DNA of 64,000 nucleotides from Streptomyces sp. NRRL F-2664 (GTDB taxonomy: Bacteria; Actinomycetota; Actinomycetes; Streptomycetales; Streptomycetaceae): NCBI RefSeq assembly GCF_000719345.1, contig NZ_JOFX01000031.1, positions 14,558 to 78,557 of the forward strand. Direction: 5' to 3'. The position numbers and the translations under genes were made by a program. This document shows, one piece after another, positions 53,963 to 63,873 of the stretch (positions are counted from its first letter, which is position 1; every line of letters starts with the position of its first letter). The notes below the pieces were generated by a model. It had not been told where the DNA came from, did no database searches, and saw only the letters and a program-made list of their open reading frames with translations.

Positions 53963-54967
53963 TCAGGCCTTGTCGGGCTCCGGAGCCTCGGCGTCGGCGG
54001 CCGGCTTGCGCAGATCGGCCTTGACCGCTGCCCCCTGCTGCGCGGGGGCGTCGGCGTGCTCGGCGGGGGCGGGCACGGAGTCCTTCGGCTCCGGGAGGTC
54101 CGCGGCGGTGCCGTCCGCCTTCTCGCCGGTCCCCTTGTCGCCCTCGCCGCGGGAGGCGTCCGGCTCGACGACCGTCTCGCGGCCCGGCCGCAGCTTGGCG
54201 GAGAGCACGAAGTAGACGACGGCGAGTACGAAGACGACGATCGACGTCCAGACGTTCAGCCGGACGCCCAGGATGTGGTGCGCCTCGTCGACGCGCATGT
54301 ACTCGATCCAGCCCCGGCCGACGCAGTACGCGGCCACGTACAGGGCGAATGCGCGCCCGTGACCGAGCGTGAAGCGGCGGTCGGCCCAGATCACCAGGAG
54401 GGCGACGCCGATGCACCACAGCGACTCGTACAGGAAGGTCGGGTGGTAGGTTCCGGCGTCGCGGTTCGGGCCGGCGCTGATCTCCACCGCCCACGGCAGG
54501 TCCGTGGCCCGGCCGTAGAGCTCCTGGTTGAACCAGTTGCCCCAGCGGCCGCAGGCCTGCGCCAGCGCGATGCCGGGGGCCAGGGCGTCCGCCCAGGCCG
54601 GCAGCGGGATGCCGCGCAGCCGGCAGCCGATCCAGGCGCCCACCGCGCCCAGCGCGATCGCGCCCCAGATGCCGAGGCCGCCCTCCCAGATCTTGAAGGC
54701 GTCGACCCAGTTGCGGCCCTCGCCGAAGTAGAGCTGGTAGTCGGTGATCACGTGGTAGAGGCGACCGCCGACGAGCCCGAACGGCACCGCCCACACGGCG
54801 ATGTCCGCGACCGTGCCCGGCTTGCCGCCGCGCGCGATCCAGCGCTTGTTGCCGAGCCAGACGGCGACGAAGACGCCGATGATGATGCAGAACGCGTAGC
54901 CGCGGAGCGGGATCGGTCCGAGTTGGATCACGCCGGTCGACGGACTGGGGATGTAAGCAATGTCCAT
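53963..54967 (-). CDS. lgt: Prolipoprotein diacylglyceryl transferase
   Basis: The 334-residue polytopic membrane enzyme moves diacylglycerol from phosphatidylglycerol to the lipobox Cys of prolipoproteins. It shows WEGGLGIWGAIALG, the Lgt signature CGRWGNWFNQELYG, and YVGRGWIEYMRVDE-like late residues. The first-loop HGGL of E. coli is EGGL here. A hydrophilic acidic tail (about residue 270 on) is typical of actinomycete forms. I start at ATG 54967 (MDIAYIPSPSTG), since the longer frame is not family-like. It modifies, for instance, the lipoproteins encoded at 31119 and 35053. Confidence 0.95.
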   Translation of the reverse strand: MDIAYIPSPSTGVIQLGPIPLRGYAFCIIIGVFVAVWLGNKRWIARGGKPGTVADIAVWAVPFGLVGGRLYHVITDYQLYFGEGRNWVDAFKIWEGGLGIWGAIALGAVGAWIGCRLRGIPLPAWADALAPGIALAQACGRWGNWFNQELYGRATDLPWAVEISAGPNRDAGTYHPTFLYESLWCIGVALLVIWADRRFTLGHGRAFALYVAAYCVGRGWIEYMRVDEAHHILGVRLNVWTSIVVFVLAVVYFVLSAKLRPGRETVVEPDASRGEGDKGTGEKADGTAADLPEPKDSVPAPAEHADAPAQQGAAVKADLRKPAADAEAPEPDKA

Positions 54968-55055
54968 GGCAGACCTGACGCTACCCTGCCGGACGGTGCG
55001 TACCGCAACCCGCCCGGCAGGGTCGAAACCAAATCCAGACATGGATCGGCGGAAG

Positions 55056-56054
55056 TCAGCCCCCCGCGGATCCGTTCCCGGCCCCGCTCCCGGTGCCGTT
55101 CGAGGTCCCGCTCCCGGAGCTGCTGTCCGACCTGCTGCCGGAACCGCCGGAGGCACTCCTCGACGGGGTCCTCGACGCCGACGGTGAGGCCTTCGCCTCG
55201 CCCTGCGCCCCGCCCTTCCCGGTGTCCTTCTCGGAGCCCTTCGCCCCGGCTCCGCCCGAGCCCTTGGCGCCGGCCTCCACCTGCTCCTTCAGCTTCTGCG
55301 GGGTGAGCGGGTTCGCCTGGTCGGCGAAGATGTCCTTGCCGTCGAGCAGCACGGTGGGCGTGCCGCGGAAGTTCCCGGCACCGAAGGCCTCGTGCGACTT
55401 GGCCACCCAGCTGTTGTGCGTGCCCTCCTCGACGCACGTGCGGAACTCCGGAGTGTCCAGCCCCTCGACCTTGCCCGCCAGCTCCAGCAGCTTGGCGTTC
55501 TTGCCGTAGGCGTCGTCGACCTCCTCCGGCTGGTTCTGGAAGAGGATGTCGTGGTACTCGGTGAACTTGCCGGCGTCCTGCGCGCACGCCGCCGCGTTGG
55601 CACCCTTCAGGGAGCCGCTGCCGCCCATGTTCCCGTCGATGAGCGTGACCAGGTGGTAGTCCACCTTGAGCAGGCCCTTGGCCTCCAGCTCGTGGATGGT
55701 GTCCCGGTAGTTGTCCTCGAAGGACTTGCAGGCGGGGCAGCGGAAGTCCTCCCACACCGTGAGGGTGGACTTGGCCTCGGGCTTGCCCGTCCGGATCGCG
55801 AGGGCGTCCTTGCCGGTGGCGCCGGAGGGCGCGACCACCGGGCCCGCCGAGTCGGACTTGTCGCCCTTGCCGGCGTTGGCCGCGATCACGCCGACGACCG
55901 TCGCCAGGCCCAGGACGCCGACCACCGCCGCCGCCACGATCAGGGTCCGCCGGCGCTTGTCCCGGGTCTTCTGCCGCTCGCGCTCCGCTTGGAGTCGCTC
56001 CCGGGCCGATCGTTTCGTCGCATCGCGGTTCGCACCGTCGTTCTTCTCGCTCAC
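55056..56054 (-). CDS. Membrane-anchored DsbA-like thioredoxin-fold protein
   Basis: The 332-residue protein has a basic cytoplasmic head (RERLQAERERQKTRDKRRR) and one membrane helix at about 38-61 (TLIVAAAVVGVLGLATVVGVIAAN). Outside lies a thioredoxin fold of the DsbA type with active site FRCPACKSF, a helical insert with a second Cys pair (AAACAQ, RTCVEE) and the cis-Pro loop RGTPTVLLDG. A long Gly/Ser/Lys tail (last 70 residues) is disordered. It probably forms or isomerises disulfides in exported proteins. I start at GTG 56054, since the next in-frame GTG (56081) lies within the upstream terminator. Confidence 0.9.
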   Translation of the reverse strand: MSEKNDGANRDATKRSARERLQAERERQKTRDKRRRTLIVAAAVVGVLGLATVVGVIAANAGKGDKSDSAGPVVAPSGATGKDALAIRTGKPEAKSTLTVWEDFRCPACKSFEDNYRDTIHELEAKGLLKVDYHLVTLIDGNMGGSGSLKGANAAACAQDAGKFTEYHDILFQNQPEEVDDAYGKNAKLLELAGKVEGLDTPEFRTCVEEGTHNSWVAKSHEAFGAGNFRGTPTVLLDGKDIFADQANPLTPQKLKEQVEAGAKGSGGAGAKGSEKDTGKGGAQGEAKASPSASRTPSRSASGGSGSRSDSSSGSGTSNGTGSGAGNGSAGG

Positions 56055-56069
56055 GCTCCGCCAAACGAA

Positions 56070-56097
56070 GCAGGGAGGCACTCGCGTGCCTCCCTGC
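56070..56097 (-). terminator. Terminator after trpA
   Basis: GCAGGGAGGCA (56070-56080) pairs perfectly with TGCCTCCCTGC (56087-56097) around CTCGCG, between trpA and the DsbA-like gene. Confidence 0.8.
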
Positions 56098-56154
56098 CGG
56101 GCATTCCACCCGATCGGACTACAGAACCCGATCGGGTGTCCGGTTTGTCGCTGC

Positions 56155-56982
56155 TCAGTCCCTGCGTACGCCGCGCGCGAGGTCGCCCGCCAGCGCCCGT
56201 ACGGCGTCCAGCCCGGCCGGCAGGTCCGGCGCGTCCAGCAGCAGCTTCACGAAGGCCGAGCCGACGATCACGCCGTCGGCGAAGCCCGCGACCTCCTCGG
56301 CCTGGGCGGCGTTGGAGACGCCGAGGCCCACGCAGACAGGCAGGTCGGTGGTGGCACGGGTGCGGCGGACCAGGTCCTGGGCCTGGTTGCCGACCGACTC
56401 GCGGGTGCCGGTGACGCCCATCAGCGAGGCGGCGTAGACGAATCCGGAGCCGGCCGCCGTGATGGTGGCCAGCCGCTCGTCCTTGCTGCTGGGGGCCACG
56501 ACGAAGACGGTCGCCAGACCGTGCTTCTCGGCGTGCTCCCGCCACAGCGCGGACTCCTGCACCGGCAGGTCGGGCAGGATGCAGCCGGCGCCGCCCGCGG
56601 CCGCCAGCTCGGCCGTGAAGCGCTCGACGCCGTAGCGGTCGATGGGGTTCCAGTACGTCATCACCAGGATCGGGGCGCCGGTCGCCTCGTGGGCCTCGCG
56701 GACCGTGCGGAACACGTCGGCGATCTTGACCCCGCCGCGCAGGGCGATGTCGTCGGCGGTCTGGATGACCGGGCCGTCGAGGACCGGGTCGCTGTGGGGC
56801 AGGCCGATCTCGACGATGTCCGCGCCGCCGGCGACGACGGCCTTGACCGCCTCGATGCCGCCGTCGACGGTCGGGAAGCCGGCGGGGAGGTAGGCGACGA
56901 GGGCCGCGCGGTCCTCGGCCTTCGCCTTGGCGAGGGTGGCGCCCAGCAGCTCGATGTTGCCGCGTCCGTGCGTGGAGCTCAC
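56155..56982 (-). CDS. trpA: Tryptophan synthase alpha subunit
   Basis: The 275-residue TIM barrel cleaves indole-3-glycerol phosphate to indole, which tunnels to TrpB. It shows [39 protein letters not shown] (catalytic Glu and Asp region), LPDLPVQES, and [12 protein letters not shown] near the phosphate site. Its ATG overlaps the trpB stop by 4 nt, giving near-equal synthesis of the two subunits. Confidence 0.97.
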   Translation of the reverse strand: MSSTHGRGNIELLGATLAKAKAEDRAALVAYLPAGFPTVDGGIEAVKAVVAGGADIVEIGLPHSDPVLDGPVIQTADDIALRGGVKIADVFRTVREAHEATGAPILVMTYWNPIDRYGVERFTAELAAAGGAGCILPDLPVQESALWREHAEKHGLATVFVVAPSSKDERLATITAAGSGFVYAASLMGVTGTRESVGNQAQDLVRRTRATTDLPVCVGLGVSNAAQAEEVAGFADGVIVGSAFVKLLLDAPDLPAGLDAVRALAGDLARGVRRD

Positions 56983-58250
56983 TTGTCGTCCCCCTCGGAG
57001 AACTCGTTGTCGGCGACTTCACCGTCGGTGTCGTACAGCCCGAAGTAGCGGGCGGCGGTGTCCATGTCCTTGTCGCCGCGGCCGGACAGGTTGACGACGA
57101 TCAGCCCGTCCTCGCCCAGCTCACGGCCCAGGTCCAGGGCGCCGGCGAGGGCGTGCGCCGACTCGATCGCCGGGATGATCCCCTCGGTGCGCGACAGCAG
57201 GCGCAGCGCCTGCATGGCGGCGTCGTCGGTGACCGCGCGGTACTCGCCGCGGCCGGTGTCCTTCAGGTAGGAGTGCTCCGGTCCGATGCCCGGGTAGTCC
57301 AGGCCCGCCGAGATGGAGTACGGCTCGGTGATCTGCCCCTCCTCGTCCTGGAGGACGTAGGAGCGGGAGCCGTGCAGGATGCCGGGCTCGCCCGCGGTCA
57401 GGGTCGCCGCGTGCTCGCCGGTCTCGACGCCGTGGCCGGCGGGCTCGAAGCCGACGAGGCGGACGTCCGCGTCCGGGACGAAGGCGTGGAAGAGGCCGAT
57501 GGCGTTGGAGCCGCCGCCGACGCAGGCCGCGACGGCGTCGGGCAGCCGGCCGGCGCGCTCCAGGATCTGGCGGCGGGCCTCGACGCCGATGACCCGGTGG
57601 AAGTCGCGGACCATCGCCGGGAAGGGGTGCGGCCCGGCGACCGTGCCGAAGAGGTAGTGGGTGCGGTCGACATTGGCGACCCAGTCCCGGAACGCCTCGT
57701 TGATCGCGTCCTTCAGGGTCCGCGAGCCGGACTTCACCGCGATGACCTCGGCGCCCAGCATGCGCATGCGGGCGACGTTCAGCGCCTGGCGCTGGGTGTC
57801 GATCTCGCCCATGTAGATGACGCATTCGAGGCCGAAGAGGGCGCAGGCGGTGGCGGTGGCCACGCCGTGCTGGCCTGCGCCGGTCTCGGCGATCACCCGG
57901 GTCTTGCCCATGCGCTTGGTGAGCAGCGCCTGGCCCAGCACGTTGTTGATCTTGTGCGAGCCGGTGTGGTTCAGGTCCTCGCGCTTGAGGAAGATGCGTG
58001 CGCCGCCGGCGTGCTGGGCGAAGCGGGGCACCTCGGTGAGGGCGCTGGGGCGGCCGGTGTAGTTGACCATGAGGTCGTTGAGTTCGGCCGCGAAGGACGG
58101 GTCGCCCTTGGCCTTCTCGTACTCGACGGCGACCTCGTCCACGGCGGCGACGAGCGCCTCCGGGATGAACTTGCCGCCGAAGTCGCCGAAGTAGCCCTCG
58201 GCGTTGGGGACGTGACCCTCCGGGTCCGGGATGAAGAACTCGCTGGACAT
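56979..58250 (-). CDS. trpB: Tryptophan synthase beta subunit
   Basis: The 423-residue PLP enzyme joins indole and serine. The start [33 protein letters not shown] is usual. [21 protein letters not shown] carries the PLP Lys, [20 protein letters not shown] the catalytic Glu, and [13 protein letters not shown] the phosphate loop. It is followed by trpA with ATGA coupling. A 203-nt spacer with small stems (for example CCCCTCAAGGGG near 58330) separates it from trpM. Confidence 0.97.
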   Translation of the reverse strand: MSSEFFIPDPEGHVPNAEGYFGDFGGKFIPEALVAAVDEVAVEYEKAKGDPSFAAELNDLMVNYTGRPSALTEVPRFAQHAGGARIFLKREDLNHTGSHKINNVLGQALLTKRMGKTRVIAETGAGQHGVATATACALFGLECVIYMGEIDTQRQALNVARMRMLGAEVIAVKSGSRTLKDAINEAFRDWVANVDRTHYLFGTVAGPHPFPAMVRDFHRVIGVEARRQILERAGRLPDAVAACVGGGSNAIGLFHAFVPDADVRLVGFEPAGHGVETGEHAATLTAGEPGILHGSRSYVLQDEEGQITEPYSISAGLDYPGIGPEHSYLKDTGRGEYRAVTDDAAMQALRLLSRTEGIIPAIESAHALAGALDLGRELGEDGLIVVNLSGRGDKDMDTAARYFGLYDTDGEVADNEFSEGDDK

Positions 58251-58453
58251 GTCCAGTGCTCCTACGGGTGCGAGATGCGGCGGGTGGTTTCACCGTAGGC
58301 GCCGCCCGTCCGCGCCGCCGGACCACGCCCCTCAAGGGGGTGTCGGCGTACGGTACGGGGCGGCCCGCTCCCGGAGCCGGGCGGCCCGGGCAGCGGGCCG
58401 TACGGGACCACGCGGCGCGGTACGTCTCGCGTACCGGGCCGCGGCAGCCCTCG

Positions 58454-58645
58454 CTACGGCGCGCCTCCGCGGCGCCATCGCATGCCGTTGACCTGTCCGG
58501 GCTCGGAGCCGATCACGTACCGGACCCGCCGCCCGTGGACGCGCCGGGCCGGGGCGCGGCAGCCGCGGGGGCGGCAGCCGCGCGCCAGGGGCGCGTACGC
58601 CGCCGGCACGCGGCGCGTGCGGACGGAGGCGCGGTCGTGGGCCAT
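58454..58645 (-). CDS. trpM: TrpM, small Arg-rich protein of the trp cluster
   Basis: The 63-residue protein, reading MAHDRASVRTRRV then APLARGCRPRGCRAPARRVHG and RVRYVIGSEPGQVNGMRWRR, lies between trpC and trpB exactly where S. coelicolor trpM (trpX) is found. It is about one-quarter to one-third Arg with a CRPRGC pair. In S. coelicolor TrpM is reported to modulate tryptophan supply and development. It starts 8 nt after the trpC stop, indicating cotranscription. The N-terminal dozen residues appear to be a longer variant. Confidence 0.82.
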   Translation of the reverse strand: MAHDRASVRTRRVPAAYAPLARGCRPRGCRAPARRVHGRRVRYVIGSEPGQVNGMRWRRGGAP

Positions 58646-58653
58646 GGGACGGG

Positions 58654-59463
58654 TCAGCTCCGTCCGTGGCGCAGGGCCGGGTGGGCCCCGGCGGCGACGA
58701 GGTCGGCGACGGCCGCCTTCGGGTCGCGGCCGGTGACCAGGGACTCCCCGACGAGAACGGCGTCGGCGCCCTCGTTGGCGTAGGCGATCAGGTCGTGCGG
58801 TCCGCGGATGCCGGACTCGGCGACCTTGACGATGTGGGGCGGGATCTCCCCGACGACGCGCTCGAAGGTGGAGCGGTCGACCTTGAGGTCCTTGAGGTTG
58901 CGGGCGTTCACGCCGATGATCTTGGCGCCGGCGGCGACCGCGCGCTCCACCTCCTCCTCGTCGTGGACCTCGACGAGCGGCGTGAGGCCGATGGACTCGG
59001 CCCGCTCGATGAGGGAGACGAGGGCCTCCTGCTCCAGGGCGGCGACGATCAGCAGCGCGAGGTCGGCGCCGTAGGCGCGGGCCTCCCACAGCTGGTACGC
59101 CGTGACGATGAAGTCCTTGCGCAGGATCGGGATGTCCACGCGGGCGCGGACGGCCTCCAGGTCGGCCAGCGAGCCGCCGAACCGGCGCTGCTCGGTGAGG
59201 ACGGAGATGACCGCCGCACCGCCTGCCTCGTAGTCCGCGGCGAGCCCGGCCGGATCCGCGATGGCGGCCAGCGCGCCCTTGGAGGGGCTGGAGCGCTTGA
59301 CCTCGCAGATCACCTTGACGCCGTCGCCGCGCAGGGCCGCGACGCCGTCCTTGGCCTGGGGCGCCTTGGCGGCACGCTCCTTGAGCTCGTCGAGGCTCAC
59401 GCGGGACTGCCGTTCGGCAAGGTCTTCGCGGACCCCTTCGATGATCTCGTCGAGCACACTCAC
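58654..59463 (-). CDS. trpC: Indole-3-glycerol phosphate synthase
   Basis: The 269-residue TIM barrel closes CdRP to indole-3-glycerol phosphate. It shows [13 protein letters not shown] (catalytic Lys), [38 protein letters not shown] and VAESGI. I start at GTG 59463 (VSVLDEII) because AAGGGGG sits about 9 nt upstream; the longer frame adds unrelated Arg/Cys residues. It heads the trpC-trpM-trpB-trpA run. Confidence 0.96.
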   Translation of the reverse strand: MSVLDEIIEGVREDLAERQSRVSLDELKERAAKAPQAKDGVAALRGDGVKVICEVKRSSPSKGALAAIADPAGLAADYEAGGAAVISVLTEQRRFGGSLADLEAVRARVDIPILRKDFIVTAYQLWEARAYGADLALLIVAALEQEALVSLIERAESIGLTPLVEVHDEEEVERAVAAGAKIIGVNARNLKDLKVDRSTFERVVGEIPPHIVKVAESGIRGPHDLIAYANEGADAVLVGESLVTGRDPKAAVADLVAAGAHPALRHGRS

Positions 59464-59635
59464 GCGAGCGGCCCCCTTCCGGGTCGATGACGGTCGGCCG
59501 CCCTGCAGACACGTACCACTGCAAGGTCGGCAATCAAATGGTATCCGGCGGAGGCGTCGCACTCCGCACTCGGTTGACGGCGTCCCAGTAACTGGACATT
59601 CGGAATGCGCGCCTCATCCCCGGTGCAGGCGGGGG

Positions 59636-60136
59636 TCAGGGCGCCAGTGCCGACCCGAAAGAGAGATTTCGGACAACGGCGAAAACGAGTACCACCGCGC
59701 CCACCGCCCACCAGAGGGCGGGACGCAGCACGATCCTCGGGACCGGCCCGCCGCGGTAGGCGCGAACCAGCCAAAGGGCCATGAAACCTGCGAAGACGAA
59801 GTAGCCGACGACGGCGAGCGCATTCGACCCGAAAGCGGCGCCCAGGTCGCCGTGGGCGAAGGCATGCGCGCTGCGCAGCCCGCCGCAGCCGGGGCACAGG
59901 ATGCCCGTCAGCCGCAGCAGCGGGCAGACCGGGTAGTGGCCCGGCTCGTTGGGGTCCACGGCGCCCACGTACGTGAACGCCGCGGCGGCCGCGGCCAGGT
60001 ACAGCGCCGGGGCGGCGAGCCGACCGGCCCGGGACGCCCGCCGGGCGGGCAGCGCGGGTGCGGCCGGAGCGGCCTGCGGGCCGGGCCCGGCGTCGGGGGT
60101 GCTGGAGGCGTCCACCTGCTGATTCTCTCCGCTCAC
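59636..60136 (-). CDS. DUF2752 membrane protein
   Basis: The 166-residue protein carries the DUF2752 motif YPVCPLLRLTGILCPGCGGLRSAHAFAHGDLGAAFGSNALAVV, with CPxCG-like cysteines and three to four membrane helices (about 42-58, 103-125, 137-155). A Pro/Ala-rich cytoplasmic N tail precedes it. The start is GTG 60136 with a weak ribosome site. The function is unknown, though this family regularly sits in the Streptomyces trp region. Confidence 0.88.
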   Translation of the reverse strand: MSGENQQVDASSTPDAGPGPQAAPAAPALPARRASRAGRLAAPALYLAAAAAAFTYVGAVDPNEPGHYPVCPLLRLTGILCPGCGGLRSAHAFAHGDLGAAFGSNALAVVGYFVFAGFMALWLVRAYRGGPVPRIVLRPALWWAVGAVVLVFAVVRNLSFGSALAP

Positions 60137-60204
60137 GACAAAAGGCGCAGCCCGGCGGGGCCGCGCCTTTCGGCTTCCTGCCAGGACCGGCGCAGGTGGC
60201 GCGC

Positions 60205-60456
60205 TCAGGCCTTGGCGGGGACCTTGCTGGCGGCGATGACCTCGGCGAGGTCCTTGTGGGCGGCCTTCGGCGCGCCCATGCCCGCGGCCTTCATCGCCAG
60301 GCCGACGACACCGCCGAGCGCGACGACGACGAGACCGGCCCAGAAGCCCAGCGGGTTCGCGAGCACCATGAAGGCGCCGGAGATGCAGAAACCGATGAAG
60401 GCGATGATGACACCGGTCCAGGCGGCCGGGGTGTGTCCGTGGCTAGTGCCCGCCAT
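60205..60456 (-). CDS. HGxxPAAW-family small membrane protein
   Basis: The 83-residue protein starts MAGTSHGHTPAAWTGVIIAF, with the defining HGHTPAAW motif before two membrane helices (about 14-34 and 39-57). A Lys-rich cytoplasmic tail (KAAHKDLAEVIAASK) ends it. GAGGAG lies upstream of ATG 60456. Its role is unknown; it occurs in the same place in other Streptomyces trp clusters. Confidence 0.88.
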   Translation of the reverse strand: MAGTSHGHTPAAWTGVIIAFIGFCISGAFMVLANPLGFWAGLVVVALGGVVGLAMKAAGMGAPKAAHKDLAEVIAASKVPAKA

Positions 60457-60578
60457 GAGTTGCTCCTCGTTTGCTCTGTGGCGCTGCTGGTCGAGCGTGC
60501 GGTCTGTGTCGGACGCTCGGTGACATTGTCCCGCACCGGGCGGCTTCGCCGTCCAGGGGGGTCGGCTCGGGAGCCGGG

Positions 60579-61259
60579 TCAGCGGGTCCGGTCGCCGCCC
60601 GGGTCCGTGGTCGGGTCCTCGCCGCGGTCCAGAGCCTTCCACAGATCTTCCGGCCGGTCCGGGTCCACCGCCGCTGCGGCTCGCGGACGGGGGCCGCCGT
60701 CACGCTCGTAGCGACCGCCCATGGAGGGCCAGCCGCGGCCGAAGCGCAGCGCCAGCAGCCCGGCGGCCAGGATCAGGACCGCGCCCGCCGCCGTGACGTA
60801 CGGCCACGTCGTCTGCGTCAGGCCGGCCACGTGGGCCGCGCTGTCCGCGGTCGTGCGGGCGGCCTGCGCGTCCAGGGCGCTGCGGCCGTCGGAGCCGAAG
60901 AGCGCCGACAGGGCCGCGCCGAGACCGCTGAGCGCCAGCAGCGCCGACACCAGCAGCCGGCTCCTGCCGCGTACGGCGAAGACGGCCACCAGTGCGGCCA
61001 GGCCGACGATGGCCAGCGCCGCCGGGAGGCCGGTCACGGCCCGCCCGTCGGCGCTCAGCTGGAGCGAGTCGCTGCCGATGGCGGCGGTGCCCCGGGCCCA
61101 GACCCGGCCGGAGGCGAGCAGGACGACGGTGGCGCCGAGCGCGCCGAGCAGCAGCGCGGCGGCCACGCTGCGGCGGCTGCTGCGGCTGTCGGGGGCCTCG
61201 GACTCGGGCTCGGCGGAGGCGTCGGATCGGGGCGGGGGTACGGCACTCACGTACCCCAC
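60579..61259 (-). CDS. Trp-biosynthesis-associated membrane protein
   Basis: The 226-residue protein has four predicted membrane helices (about 32-50, 80-95, 102-121, 158-175). The extracytoplasmic loop SGRVWARG is typical of the Trp-associated membrane family (TIGR02234 as I recall it), and the C tail is hydrophilic. It starts only 14 nt after the trpE stop (GTG 61259; GTG 61250 is an alternative), so it belongs to the hisI-trpE unit. No activity is known. Confidence 0.85.
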   Translation of the reverse strand: MGYVSAVPPPRSDASAEPESEAPDSRSSRRSVAAALLLGALGATVVLLASGRVWARGTAAIGSDSLQLSADGRAVTGLPAALAIVGLAALVAVFAVRGRSRLLVSALLALSGLGAALSALFGSDGRSALDAQAARTTADSAAHVAGLTQTTWPYVTAAGAVLILAAGLLALRFGRGWPSMGGRYERDGGPRPRAAAAVDPDRPEDLWKALDRGEDPTTDPGGDRTR

Positions 61260-61273
61260 TATCCCCTACGCCC

Positions 61274-62764
61274 TCAGGAGCCGCTCAGGCGGTTCGCCGC
61301 TGCCACCGCGCGGAGCACGGCGGCGGCCTTGTTGCGGCACTCGTTGTCCTCCAGCTCGGGCACCGAGTCGGCGACGACACCGGCGCCGGCCTGCACGTAC
61401 GCCGTGCCGTCGCGCAGCAGGGCCGTACGGATGGCGATGGCCGTGTCGGAGTCGCCGGCGAAGTCCAGGTAGCCGACGCAGCCGCCGTAGAGGCCGCGGC
61501 GGGAGGGCTCCAGCTCCTCGATGATCTGCATGGCGCGCGGCTTGGGCGCCCCGGAGAGGGTGCCGGCGGGGAAGCAGGCGGTGAGGACGTCGAAGGCGGT
61601 CCTGCCCTCGGCCACCCGGCCCGTCACGGTGGAGACGATGTGCATGACGTGGGAGTAGCGCTCGATCGACATGAAGTCGACGACCTCCACCGATCCCGGT
61701 TCGCAGACCCGGCCGAGGTCGTTGCGGCCCAGGTCGACGAGCATCAGGTGCTCGGCCCGCTCCTTGGGGTCGGCCAGCAGCTCCTCGGCGAGGTCGTTGT
61801 CCTCCTGCGGGGTCGCGCCCCGGTGGCGGGTGCCGGCGATGGGGTGGACCATCGCCCGGCCGTCCTCGACCTTGACCAGCGCCTCGGGGCTGGAGCCGAC
61901 GACGTCGAAGCCGTTCTCGAAGCGGAAGAGGTACATGTACGGGGACGGGTTGGTCGCGCGCAGCACCCGGTACACGTCCAGGGCGGAGGCCGCGCAGGGG
62001 GTCTCGAACCGCTGGGACGGCACCACCTGGAAGGCCTCGCCGGCCCGGATGCGCTCCTTGATGTCCTCGACGGCCGCCCGGTACTCCTCGCCGCCCCACA
62101 GGGCGGAGAAGGCGGGCAGCTCGGAGGCGGGCAGCGGGGCCGGCGCGTAGGGGGCGGGGCGGGCCAGGTCCGCCTCCATGGCGTCGAGGCGGGCCACGGC
62201 GTCCGCGTAGGCCTCGTCGACGCCGGAGTCGAGGTCGTTGTGGTTGATGGCGTTGGCGATGAGCTGGACGGTGCCGTCCCAGTGGTCGAGCACCGCGAGG
62301 TCGGAGGTGAGCAGCATGGTCAGCTCGGGCAGCTTCAGGTCGTCGCTGCCGTGCTCGCCGATGCGCTCCAGGCGGCGCACGATGTCGTAGCCGAGGTAGC
62401 CGACCATGCCGCCGGTGAAGGGGGGCATGCCGGCCGCGAGGTCGCGGGGGGTGTGGAGGGCCTCGACGGTGGCGCGCAGGGCGTCGAGCGGGTCCCCGTC
62501 GGTGGGCACGCCGACGGGCGGGGTGCCGATCCAGTGCGCCCGGCCGTCCCGGACGGTGAGGGTGGCGTCGCTGCGGACGCCGACGAAGGAGTACCGGGAC
62601 CAGGACCGGCCGTTCTCCGCGGATTCCAGCAGGAAGGTGCCGGGGCGTTCGGCGGCCAGCTTGCGGTAGAGCCCGACGGGCGTGTCCCCGTCGGCGAGCA
62701 GCTTGCGGCTCACGGGGATGACGCGGCGGTCGGCCGCGAGCTTGCGGAACGTCTCGAGATCCAT
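61274..62764 (-). CDS. trpE: Anthranilate synthase component I
   Basis: The 496-residue chorismate-using enzyme makes anthranilate with a separate glutaminase (TrpG) not found here. The feedback-site motif LLESAE is present near residue 45. The catalytic core has [38 protein letters not shown], and [15 protein letters not shown]. It starts 16 nt after the hisI stop, so no separate attenuator leader precedes it. It competes with the chorismate mutase encoded at 11909. Confidence 0.96.
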   Translation of the reverse strand: MDLETFRKLAADRRVIPVSRKLLADGDTPVGLYRKLAAERPGTFLLESAENGRSWSRYSFVGVRSDATLTVRDGRAHWIGTPPVGVPTDGDPLDALRATVEALHTPRDLAAGMPPFTGGMVGYLGYDIVRRLERIGEHGSDDLKLPELTMLLTSDLAVLDHWDGTVQLIANAINHNDLDSGVDEAYADAVARLDAMEADLARPAPYAPAPLPASELPAFSALWGGEEYRAAVEDIKERIRAGEAFQVVPSQRFETPCAASALDVYRVLRATNPSPYMYLFRFENGFDVVGSSPEALVKVEDGRAMVHPIAGTRHRGATPQEDNDLAEELLADPKERAEHLMLVDLGRNDLGRVCEPGSVEVVDFMSIERYSHVMHIVSTVTGRVAEGRTAFDVLTACFPAGTLSGAPKPRAMQIIEELEPSRRGLYGGCVGYLDFAGDSDTAIAIRTALLRDGTAYVQAGAGVVADSVPELEDNECRNKAAAVLRAVAAANRLSGS

Positions 62765-62780
62765 GGAGGTGTGCCCCTAC

Positions 62781-63149
62781 CTAGTCGGCTGCGCGGAGGA
62801 GGACGTCTTCGTCGAAGCAGGTGCGGGCTCCGGTGTGGCAGGCGGCTCCGACCTGGTCGACCCGGACGAGGACGGTGTCGCCGTCGCAGTCGAGGGCGAC
62901 GGACTTGACGTGCTGGAAGTGGCCGGAGGTGTCCCCCTTCACCCAGTACTCCTGCCGGCTGCGGGACCAGTACGTGCAGCGGCCGGTGGTCAGGGTGCGG
63001 TGCAGGGCCTCGTCGTCCATCCACCCGAGCATGAGCACCTCACCGGTGTCGTACTGCTGGGCGATGGCCGGGACCAGCCCGTCGGCGGAGCGCTTGAGGC
63101 GCGCGGCGATGGCGGGGTCGAGGTTGCCGGGGCGGGGGGACGTACTCAT
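62781..63149 (-). CDS. hisI: Phosphoribosyl-AMP cyclohydrolase
   Basis: The 122-residue metal-dependent enzyme opens the adenine ring of PR-AMP in the third step of histidine synthesis. Motifs are [29 protein letters not shown], and the metal Cys residues in DCDGD and [13 protein letters not shown] start at ATG 63149 ([10 protein letters not shown]). It leads the unit with trpE, the usual order in Streptomyces. Confidence 0.96.
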   Translation of the reverse strand: MSTSPRPGNLDPAIAARLKRSADGLVPAIAQQYDTGEVLMLGWMDDEALHRTLTTGRCTYWSRSRQEYWVKGDTSGHFQHVKSVALDCDGDTVLVRVDQVGAACHTGARTCFDEDVLLRAAD

Positions 63150-63240
63150 GGAGCCATTGTGCCGGGCGGGGGCGGGCGGAATGATCCATGTCCGCCTGAT
63201 GGGCGGGCGTCCGGTGGGATCCGGCCGTAGGCTGGCTGGC

Positions 63241-63873
63241 ATGTCTACCCATGCGAAGCGTGAACGCCTGCTGCTGGCGGACCTGTTGGAGGCGGCCGGT
63301 CCGGAGGCCCCCACGCTGTGCGACGGCTGGACCTGTCGCGACCTGGCCGCGCACGTGGTCGTCCGGGAACGCCGCCCGGACGCGGCGGGCGGGCTCCTGC
63401 TGAACGTCCTGAAGGGCCGCCTGGACAAGGCCATGGAGGAGTACACGGCCAAGCCGTACGAGGAGCTGATCCAGCTCATCCGGACGGGGCCGCCGCGGAT
63501 GTCGGTGTACGCGCTGAAGCAGATCGACGAGGCGGCGAACGCGGTGGAGTTCTACGTCCACGCGGAGGACGTCCGCCGGGCCCAGCCGGACTGGTCCCCG
63601 CGGGAGCTGGACCCGGTGTTCTCGGACGCGCTGTGGTCCCGCCTGGAGAAGCTGGCCCGGCTGACGGGCCGCCGGTCGCCGGTGGGCCTGGTGCTGAGGC
63701 GTCCCGACGGGCAGACGGCGGTGGCGCACAAGGGCGTGCCGGTGGTGACGGTGACGGGCGAGCCGGGGGAACTGACGCTGTTCTGCTTCGGCCGGCAGGC
63801 GTCGGCGGCGGTCTCGCTGGACGGCGAGAAGGACGCGGTCGCCATGCTCACCGCTGCCGCCCTGGGCCTGTAG
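63241..63873 (+). CDS. TIGR03085-family metal-binding protein (DinB/mycothiol-like fold)
   Basis: The 210-residue protein has the N-terminal DinB-like/maleylpyruvate isomerase helix bundle with [23 protein letters not shown] (His and Asp ligands) and [19 protein letters not shown] (second metal His). A C-terminal sterol-carrier-like beta region ([12 protein letters not shown]...[13 protein letters not shown]) follows. It is a known actinobacterial protein group of unassigned role, maybe linked to mycothiol. ATG 63241 is divergent from hisI. Confidence 0.88.
   Translation: MSTHAKRERLLLADLLEAAGPEAPTLCDGWTCRDLAAHVVVRERRPDAAGGLLLNVLKGRLDKAMEEYTAKPYEELIQLIRTGPPRMSVYALKQIDEAANAVEFYVHAEDVRRAQPDWSPRELDPVFSDALWSRLEKLARLTGRRSPVGLVLRRPDGQTAVAHKGVPVVTVTGEPGELTLFCFGRQASAAVSLDGEKDAVAMLTAAALGL

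Noticed and set aside
56055..56081. Start of the DsbA-like gene at GTG 56081
   Set aside because: That codon falls in the trpA terminator stem-loop; GTG 56054 starts the conserved basic head.
59464..59635. Attenuator with a Trp-rich leader peptide before trpC
   Set aside because: Only a single Trp codon occurs in short leftward frames and there is no clear pair of competing hairpins; trpE itself is 16 nt after hisI and has no leader.
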